From contig JACRMO010000007.1 of the NCBI GenBank assembly GCA_016214925.1, forward strand, positions 1 through 21,714: a stretch of 21,714 nucleotides of DNA, read 5' to 3'. Position 1 is the stretch's first letter. The number at the start of each line of letters is the position of its first letter. The notes under the pieces were generated by a model. The model had not been told where the DNA came from. It did not search any database and was given only the letters and a program-made list of their open reading frames with translations. The position numbers and the translations under genes were made by a program. Source of the DNA: Gammaproteobacteria bacterium. GTDB taxonomy: Bacteria > Pseudomonadota > Gammaproteobacteria > Thiohalobacterales > Thiohalobacteraceae. Shown one piece after another: positions 14,206 to 19,925 of the stretch.

Positions 14206-16989
14206 CTACTTGCGCTTCGCGCGCTTGCCGCGTTTGGGTTTGTCGTCTGCCGGCAGCAGGCTGGTGTATTGGCGATACAGGTCGAACAGGAAGGCGACGC
14301 GCTCGGCGTCGGATTTGAAGCCGCTCTTGCCGTAGGCCTTGTCCACGGCGGCGTCGAGTTTCTGGTGGGCCTTGAGCAGCGCGGGCGGCATGCTCAACGG
14401 ATCGTAGAGATCGGCGAGCGAGGCGTCGGGAAATTGCGCGCGTGCATCCAGCACAGTCTGCGCGGCGGCTTCGATGGCTTGGCGTTGCGTGTCGCTGGGA
14501 TGATCGGGCCAAGGGAAGTTGTTGTAGACGATGCTGGATGAATAGCGGAAGTCGCTTTTCAAACGTCCGCAGGTGTAGCGCACCCAGGCGTTGTGCATTG
14601 TCGAGCTGAGGATACCGAAGTGGTAGAGCGTGGCATGGGGTGCGATCTTGACTAGGTTGCTGCATAGCGTGGTCGGTTGTTCAAAACCGAACGGAATGAA
14701 AGGCCGCCGTTCAGATGAGACCTCAGGCAATACCAAATAGGGAGCATCTGGCATGTTCTCTACGTGAAACCGCGTTGGTGTTTCTGCGAGTTTCCTTGTG
14801 GGGGCGCTTTTGCTTGCGAGTCGAGAAGCGCGCACTGCTTCGACGCGCTTCATAGCCTCAGGCATTGCGCGCAACTCGGCAGGAGGGCAATCCCCCAGCC
14901 ACAGGCACCAGCGTTCGTAGCCGTTGATGAATTCAATCGCACCGATCCAACGGCGGAACCACTTTGCGGCTTTGGGTTCGACGGCGAGAAATGCGTCCTT
15001 CTCTTCCGTGGTGAAGAGGTAGTTACCGTCATCGATAGGTTTGTTGCCAATGCCGATCTCCGGCACATCGCAGATTGGTTGCGAGCGCCGCGGCAGCACC
15101 ACATCGGGCGCATCCACCAGATAGGGATTGATGTTGGCGGCGGACACGGCGTGGGGTTCGCCCTGGATGTCTTCATATTCGAAGATGGTTTTCTCGGGCA
15201 TATCCGTCAGCCCAAAGCCGATGATGACACAGTGCACGGCGGCCTTGCCGCGCGCCTCATTGCTCCACTGAAAGGTGCGGTGGGCGAAATGGATGTGTAT
15301 GCCTTGTGCCAGCAGCCAACCCCAGAGCGTGCCGACTTGCTCGCCCTGGGTGATGGAGTTCGTGGAGACGAAGGCGCATCGCGTCGTGCTGATGGTTGCT
15401 TTTGTCTCGAATGGACTGGGCGTGTGCAGGTAGCGCGCTGCCTTCACATACCACGCGGCGACAAAATCCAGCAGCCCGGCATTGTCGATGCCGGAGAACA
15501 CGGCGCGAGTGTCTTCGCGTTGAGCGTCGTCCATGAACTTCGCGCCCACGAACGGCGGATTGCCCAACAGATACCGGCACCGCTCCGCCGGCAGTACCTC
15601 GTTCCAATCGAGCTGCAAGGCATTGCCGTTCACGATATGCGGGCTGGTCTTGAGCGGGATGCGCGCGAAATACATCCCGAACTCCTCGCTGGCCTTGAGG
15701 TTCATCTGATGGTCGATGAGCCACAGCGCGACCTGGGCGATCTGCGCGGGGAACTCTTCGATCTCGATGCCGTGAAACTGATCGACGTCCACGGAGATCA
15801 TCTGATGGATATCCAGCACCTGCTGTCCGGAAGTGTGTGCGGCGCGCAGCACGTCCAGTTCCAGCAGGCGCAGTTCGCGGTAGCTGATGACCAGGAAGTT
15901 GCCGCAGCCGCAGGCGGGATCGAAGAAGGTGAGGGTGCGCAGGGTCTTGTGAAACTCGAACAGTTTGTTCTTGTTGTTGCGCACGCGCTCGAACTGCGCC
16001 CACAGCGCGTCGAGGAACAGTGGCTTGATGAGCTTGAGGATGTTTTCCTCGCTGGTGTAATGCGCGCCCAGGTTGCGCCGCGCCTTGTCGTCCATGATGG
16101 ACTGGAACAGTGCGCCGAAAATGGCGGGACTGATGCTGCTCCAGTCGAGCGCGCAGGCATCCAACAACGCCTCGCGCATGGCCGAGGTGAAATCGGCCAG
16201 GGGCAGTGGCTCTTCGAAGAGCTTGCCGTTGACGTAGGGAAAGGCGGCCAGTTGTTCGTCGGTGTTGGCGCCGCGCGCGGCTTCGGGCGTGTTGAGAACT
16301 TGGAACAACCTTGCCAGCCAGGGGCCAAGATCGGCGCCGTCTTCGCTGGTGCGCTCCTCGATGAAGATGCGCAGCGCCGAGGCGGGCTGGAAGATGCCGG
16401 TGTCGTCGGCGAACAGACAAAATAACAACCGGACTAGCAACACTTCCAGCGCATGGCCGGTGTAGCCACCGGCCTTGAGCACGTCGTGCAGCTTGCCCAT
16501 GCGCTCGGCGGCTTTGATGTTGACCGGGTTCTGCGGCTTGATCTCCTGCGCTTCGTAACCGGCGATGAAACCGAAGTGGCGGATGTGCTTGTGCAGATCC
16601 TTCAGCGGGATTTCATAGGTGGCGCCGGTTTCCAGGACATGCAGCCGGAAGTGCGCGAAGTCGCATACGACGATGTGGCGCGGCAGGTCGCGCTCCTTGA
16701 TGCCGGGGAAATAGTCCAGCGCCTGCGCAAAGGCGCGGTCCAGGCTCTTGCCGCGGGATTTCTGTTCCACCAGCAACACGCCCGGCCAGAACAGATCGAC
16801 GAAGCCCTGGCCGCCACCGTATTTCTTGACGGCGTGCTCGAAGGTGGCGACGCGCTTGTTGGTGATGCCGAAGATTTCGAAGAAGGCGATCCAGAACGGT
16901 TTGCCCTCCGAGGCCTCGTCGGTAGCGTCGGCCCATTCACGGGAAAAGGCGAGGGCGCGGGATTTGATTTCGTTCCAGGAAAGGGGCAT
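14206..16989 (-). CDS. Type IIL (MmeI-like) restriction-modification enzyme: nuclease, N6-adenine methyltransferase and target recognition in one chain
   Basis: The 927-residue protein has the size and layout of MmeI (919 residues). Near the N-terminus lies a PD-(D/E)xK nuclease core: D65 in GFVDLFWPG, then E75 and K77 in VEQKSRGK. I recall the same D-x9-ExK spacing in MmeI. A helical spacer (about 100-300) leads to the SAM-binding motif FFDPACGCGNFL (355-366) and the N6-adenine methyltransferase motif NPPF (477-480). The region after about 600 should hold the target-recognition domain, and the tail is Lys/Arg-rich. Such enzymes methylate one strand for self-protection and cut about 20 bases away. 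The start MPLSWNEIKSRALAFSREWA is typical of the family, though no clear ribosome site is visible. If the nuclease is dead it would be an orphan methylase. Confidence 0.9.
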   Translation of the reverse strand: MPLSWNEIKSRALAFSREWADATDEASEGKPFWIAFFEIFGITNKRVATFEHAVKKYGGGQGFVDLFWPGVLLVEQKSRGKSLDRAFAQALDYFPGIKERDLPRHIVVCDFAHFRLHVLETGATYEIPLKDLHKHIRHFGFIAGYEAQEIKPQNPVNIKAAERMGKLHDVLKAGGYTGHALEVLLVRLLFCLFADDTGIFQPASALRIFIEERTSEDGADLGPWLARLFQVLNTPEAARGANTDEQLAAFPYVNGKLFEEPLPLADFTSAMREALLDACALDWSSISPAIFGALFQSIMDDKARRNLGAHYTSEENILKLIKPLFLDALWAQFERVRNNKNKLFEFHKTLRTLTFFDPACGCGNFLVISYRELRLLELDVLRAAHTSGQQVLDIHQMISVDVDQFHGIEIEEFPAQIAQVALWLIDHQMNLKASEEFGMYFARIPLKTSPHIVNGNALQLDWNEVLPAERCRYLLGNPPFVGAKFMDDAQREDTRAVFSGIDNAGLLDFVAAWYVKAARYLHTPSPFETKATISTTRCAFVSTNSITQGEQVGTLWGWLLAQGIHIHFAHRTFQWSNEARGKAAVHCVIIGFGLTDMPEKTIFEYEDIQGEPHAVSAANINPYLVDAPDVVLPRRSQPICDVPEIGIGNKPIDDGNYLFTTEEKDAFLAVEPKAAKWFRRWIGAIEFINGYERWCLWLGDCPPAELRAMPEAMKRVEAVRASRLASKSAPTRKLAETPTRFHVENMPDAPYLVLPEVSSERRPFIPFGFEQPTTLCSNLVKIAPHATLYHFGILSSTMHNAWVRYTCGRLKSDFRYSSSIVYNNFPWPDHPSDTQRQAIEAAAQTVLDARAQFPDASLADLYDPLSMPPALLKAHQKLDAAVDKAYGKSGFKSDAERVAFLFDLYRQYTSLLPADDKPKRGKRAKRK

Positions 16990-17084
16990 GGACGCGCTGT
17001 TATCGGTTGTTGTCGGCCCCGATTATTGGCTACAGGGGCATCCATCGCAACTGTCGATGCTTACATAAGCGCATGACAACACGT

Positions 17085-17163
17085 AGCCCGGATGGAGCGA
17101 AGCGGAATCCGGGGCGCCGCGGCTTACCCCGGATTCCGGCCTGACGGCCTGCATCCGGGCTAC
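17085..17163. repeat. REPIN-like inverted repeat, second stem family
   Basis: GTAG (17085-17088) begins GTAGCCCGGATGGAGCGAAG, in which CCCGGAT and ATCCGGG pair around GGAGCGAAGCGGA. The inverted copy ends GCATCCGGGCTAC (17163). The loop is close to that of the GTTGGGG family while the stem is unrelated. It lies upstream of the methyltransferase gene. Confidence 0.78.
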
Positions 17164-17170
17164 AGAACTG

Positions 17171-17219
17171 ATGATGAGGATAATAGGCGACGCGGTGGGG
17201 TTTCTCAAACGGGACGTGG
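17171..17219. repeat. Direct repeat, copy 2 (5' side of the restriction-modification gene)
   Basis: Partner of 14151-14199 (39 of 49 identical, same orientation). It begins 7 bases after one REPIN-like unit and ends 9 bases before the next, so three repeats are packed into 17085-17308. The rest of the gene-free stretch 16990-17359 shows no coding frame I can support. Confidence 0.65.
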
Positions 17220-17228
17220 ATAAGTTTC

Positions 17229-17308
17229 GTAGGTTGAGGTGAGGCGGGTTGCCGAACCCCAACGCATATGCCGCTCTGTTGGGGCTCGCTGTGCTCACCC
17301 CAACCTAC
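17229..17308. repeat. REPIN-like inverted repeat, GTTGGGG stem family
   Basis: GTAGGTTGAGGTGAGGCG opens the unit (17229) and the inverted copy GTGCTCACCCCAACCTAC closes it (17308). It belongs to the same family as 9728-9814 and 11264-11352. It ends 51 bases before the stop of the truncated metal transporter gene. Confidence 0.78.
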
Positions 17309-17359
17309 GGGATGGCTGAAGGTGTCCGCATGGAGACTCCGTTCCCGGCCAAGTGGGCT

Positions 17360-18202
17360 TCAAGTGCAACACCGCTGAATCTCAACCGTGCTATGCACGA
17401 TCTCCTCGTCATCCGGGCCGGTTTCGACGACTTCGCGGATTTCGGCCACGACGGGGTGATCCATTTCGCGGTCGAGCAGCACCTTGCCGGTGTCGATCAA
17501 TAGGCCCTTGGCCCACACGGCGACCAGCGTGGCGCCGACGATGCCCATAACCGGATCGAGCCATGACCAGCCGTACATCCAGCCGCCGGCCAGCGCGACG
17601 ATGGCAAGCACCGAGGTGGCGGCGTCGGCGATGACATGCACATAGGCCGATTTCAGATTGAGGTCGTGATGATCGTGATGATGGCTGTGGTCGTGGCTGT
17701 GGCCATGAGCATTGTGATGAGAGTGCTCATCGTGGTCGTGATGGTCATGCGCACCGCCGAGGATCATCGCGCAGACGATGTTTACGACCAAACCCAGCGC
17801 CGCGACGATCATCGCTTCCTGATAATGAATCGGTTGCGGCGCCAGGATGCGTTCGACCGAGCTGTATACCATCATCGCGGCGACGCCGAGCAGGAAGATC
17901 GCGCTGGCGAAGCCGCCGAGGATTTCGATTTTCCAGGTACCGAAGGCAAAACGCGGGTCATGCGCATAACGCCGCGCGGCCGCATAGGCGAAAGCGCTCA
18001 AGCCAATCGCCACGGCGTGCGAACTCATGTGCCAGCCGTCGGCCAGCAGCGCCATGGAGTTGTACCACCACCCGGCGGCGATCTCCACGACCATCATCGC
18101 GGCGGTGATCCACATCACCGCGCGGGTGCCGCGCTCGGCAGCCTGATTGCCCGCGTCGAAGACGTGTTCGTGAGTCCAGTCGGATAAGTTGTGTGTGTGC
18201 AT
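17360..18202 (-). CDS. dmeF: CDF-family Co2+/Ni2+ efflux transporter DmeF-like, C-terminus shortened
   Basis: The 280-residue protein begins MHTHNLSDWTHEHVFDAGNQ, the DmeF-type start. It has six membrane helices, the TM2 metal-site residues D55/H58 (LLADGWHM), the TM5 residues H189/D193 (HVIAD), and a striking His-rich loop (152-179) between helices 4 and 5. It exports divalent metal from the cytoplasm in exchange for protons. The cytoplasmic C-terminal domain starts (EIREVVETGPDDEEIV) but then ends abruptly in HSTVEIQRCCT, where the family continues with a DLHxWRVG segment. That continuation is absent from all frames before the REPIN at 17308. ATG 18202 is preferred over 18220 (poor upstream context). 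It follows the GDT1 gene after 33 bases, as one transcription unit. Confidence 0.85.
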   Translation of the reverse strand: MHTHNLSDWTHEHVFDAGNQAAERGTRAVMWITAAMMVVEIAAGWWYNSMALLADGWHMSSHAVAIGLSAFAYAAARRYAHDPRFAFGTWKIEILGGFASAIFLLGVAAMMVYSSVERILAPQPIHYQEAMIVAALGLVVNIVCAMILGGAHDHHDHDEHSHHNAHGHSHDHSHHHDHHDLNLKSAYVHVIADAATSVLAIVALAGGWMYGWSWLDPVMGIVGATLVAVWAKGLLIDTGKVLLDREMDHPVVAEIREVVETGPDDEEIVHSTVEIQRCCT

Positions 18203-18235
18203 TGTTTCGTTCCGTATCATGTTGCAAGTGTGTAT

Positions 18236-18811
18236 TCATAATCCCAGGTTTTCTCCGGCCCCCAGCAATGTGGCGATGCCGAGTAGCGCGAACACCGCCG
18301 CGGCGATGCCGTGCACCAGTCGCACCGGCATGCGCTGGGCGATGCGATCGCCCAACAATACAGCCGGTACGTTGGCGATCAGCATACCCAGGCTTGTGCC
18401 GGCGACAACCACGAAGATCGCCTGATATTGAGCCGCCAGCGCGACAGTGGCAACCTGGGTCTTGTCGCCCATCTCGGCGAGAAAGAACGCGATCAGGGTG
18501 GTGCCGAATACACCGAAGCGCGCGAGCCGGGCGTCATCCTCATCGAACTCGTCAGGGATCAGCGTCCAGATCGCCATGGCGACGAAGGAAAGGCCGAGCA
18601 CCCAACGCAGTGTCCGCGGTTCCATCAATGAGGTGATCCACGCGCCGAGCGCACCGGCGAGGCTGTGGTTGGCGAGCGTCGCGACCAGAATGCCGAGGAT
18701 GATCGGCCACGGTTTGCGGAATTTCGCGGCCAGGATGAAGGCCAGCAGTTGCGTCTTATCGCCGATTTCGGCAAGGGCGACGATGCCGGTGGAAATGAGG
18801 AAGGCTTCCAA
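18236..18811 (-). CDS. TMEM165/GDT1 family (UPF0016) divalent cation transporter
   Basis: The 191-residue membrane protein consists of two related halves, each starting with the family signature E-x-G-D-K-T: E15IGDKT20 and E113MGDKT118. A short acidic loop (DEFDEDD, about 87-93) separates them. Members move Mn2+ or Ca2+ against protons. Bacterial examples act in manganese export, which I infer here. The start is TTG at 18811, supported by GGAG 7 bases upstream and by the protein beginning just before the first signature. No ATG fits. It lies between the MoaD-like gene and the CDF gene, same strand, so metal export genes sit together. Confidence 0.92.
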   Translation of the reverse strand: MEAFLISTGIVALAEIGDKTQLLAFILAAKFRKPWPIILGILVATLANHSLAGALGAWITSLMEPRTLRWVLGLSFVAMAIWTLIPDEFDEDDARLARFGVFGTTLIAFFLAEMGDKTQVATVALAAQYQAIFVVVAGTSLGMLIANVPAVLLGDRIAQRMPVRLVHGIAAAVFALLGIATLLGAGENLGL

Positions 18812-18884
18812 GTTGGTGCTCCAAGGCCGGACAATGGACGCATGACCACGCCGCCCGCCTACCTATCTATTATCGGGACGATTG

Positions 18885-19139
18885 CTAGGGCCGCCCCAGA
18901 CCCTTGGAGATCAGCGCGATCTCGTCCTGATCGGTGATCGGGTGATCCAGATCGAGAAACTGTTTGTTGATCGTGATAGTGAGCTGGTCGTCCTGCAAGG
19001 CCTCTTCCCAGGCCTTGCCGCGCTCACGCAGATAACGCAGCAGCTCGCGCGTGGTGTGGACGGTCTTGGGCAGAAATAAATCCTCGGCGCCGCGACCGAT
19101 GCGGTCGGGCAGGCTGCCGAAATAAAGTACCTTGGCCAT
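18885..19139 (-). CDS. MoaD/ThiS-family ubiquitin-like protein lacking the terminal Gly-Gly
   Basis: The 84-residue protein has the MoaD-like beta-grasp fold pattern: MAKVLYFGSLPDRIG, TTRELLRYLRERG, LTITINKQFLDLDHPITDQDEIALI. It starts at ATG 19139 with AAGGA about 7 bases upstream. MoaD normally ends in Gly-Gly, which is adenylated and turned into a thiocarboxylate to supply sulfur for molybdopterin. Here the chain ends SKGLGRP, so classic sulfur transfer is unlikely unless the end is trimmed or the sequence has an error. It is divergent from mog, the molybdopterin adenylyltransferase gene, which supports a molybdenum-cofactor link. Confidence 0.8.
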   Translation of the reverse strand: MAKVLYFGSLPDRIGRGAEDLFLPKTVHTTRELLRYLRERGKAWEEALQDDQLTITINKQFLDLDHPITDQDEIALISKGLGRP

Positions 19140-19219
19140 GGTGGGTCCTTGTGTGTTACCGATGCAGGTATTGTCCGGTTGGGGAGGGCGAGGTCAACAA
19201 CAGGCGCTCTGCGGTTTGT

Positions 19220-19225
19220 TATACT
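19220..19225 (+). promoter_or_regulatory. Possible -10 element for mog
   Basis: TATACT (19220-19225) stands 35 bases before the mog ATG in the divergent gap. I find no good -35 element at the proper distance, so it is only a candidate. Confidence 0.3.
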
Positions 19226-19260
19226 GCGACGCCCTGTCACTCCGTCGAGGATCACCACGC

Positions 19261-19800
19261 ATGCCGCAGACCGTCGCCCGCATCGGTATCGTCACTGTCT
19301 CCGACCGCGCCAGTCGCGGCGATTATGCGGATCTCGGCGGGCCGGCCATCCGCGACTGGCTGACGCGCGCGCTGACTTCGCCGTGGGAAGCCGTCGCGCG
19401 GCTCATACCCGATGAGCGCGATCAGGTCGAGGCAACGCTCAAGGCATTGTGCGACGACGAAGGCTGTTGTCTGGTGGTCACCACCGGCGGTACGGGACCG
19501 GCGCCGCGTGATGTCACGCCCGAGGCGACCGAGGCGGTGATCGAAAAACTGATGCCGGGATTCGGTGAGCAGATGCGCGCCGTGTCATTGCAACATGTGC
19601 CGACCGCGATTTTGTCGCGACAGCTCGCGGGCATTCGCGGTGGTGCGTTGATTATCAATCTGCCGGGCAAACCCGCCGCCATCGCCGAATGTCTGGACGC
19701 GGTGTTTCCCGCCGTGCCGTATTGCGTCGATCTCATCGGTGGCCCGTTCCTGACGACGGATGAAGCGTTCGTCAAAGCGTTCCGGCCGAAACAGAAGTAA
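19261..19800 (+). CDS. mog: Molybdopterin adenylyltransferase Mog
   Basis: Mog adenylates molybdopterin, preparing it for molybdenum insertion by MoeA. The 179-residue protein shows the MogA/MoaB signatures IGIVTVSDRASRG, VVTTGGTGPAPRDVTPEA (with the conserved acidic residue for Mg2+) and INLPGKPAAIAECLDAVFPAVPYCVDLI. This LPGKP-to-VPYCVDLI ending is more Mog-like than MoaB-like. The start ATG 19261 has GAGG (19247-19250) 10 bases upstream. Longer frames upstream lack similarity. It is divergent from the MoaD-like gene (121-base gap) and convergent with glgB, with a palindromic repeat between. Confidence 0.92.
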   Translation: MPQTVARIGIVTVSDRASRGDYADLGGPAIRDWLTRALTSPWEAVARLIPDERDQVEATLKALCDDEGCCLVVTTGGTGPAPRDVTPEATEAVIEKLMPGFGEQMRAVSLQHVPTAILSRQLAGIRGGALIINLPGKPAAIAECLDAVFPAVPYCVDLIGGPFLTTDEAFVKAFRPKQK

Positions 19801-19807
19801 CGAGCCC

Positions 19808-19920
19808 ACCCTCACCCCGGCCCTCTCCCGCCCAGGCGGGAGAGGGAGAATTCTATCCAGGCGGCGAGAGAAGGGAGTTCCCTCGCCCCGTGTGCGGGGA
19901 GAGGGCCAGGGTGAGGGGAG
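19808..19920. repeat. Palindromic repeat between mog and glgB, likely also a two-way terminator
   Basis: Two strong hairpins lie in tandem: 19821-19832 with 19835-19846 (12 pairs, CCCTCTCCCGCC arm) and 19880-19890 with 19895-19905 (11 positions, one mismatch). The ends (CCCTCACCCCGGCC and GGCCAGGGTGAGGGG) are inverted copies of each other. This CCCTCACCC...GAGAGGG type is a familiar dispersed repeat in proteobacteria. No T run is present. Confidence 0.75.
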
Positions 19921-19925
19921 ATTAC

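Noticed and set aside
14764..16425. A 553-codon open frame on the plus strand opposite the restriction-modification gene
   Set aside because: The minus strand clearly encodes the MmeI-like protein here. The antisense frame has no recognisable motif and follows from GC-rich codon use.
18812..18884. Possible manganese riboswitch (yybP-ykoY) upstream of the GDT1-family gene
   Set aside because: The gap to the MoaD-like gene is only 73 bases and I cannot find the conserved motifs of that riboswitch in it.
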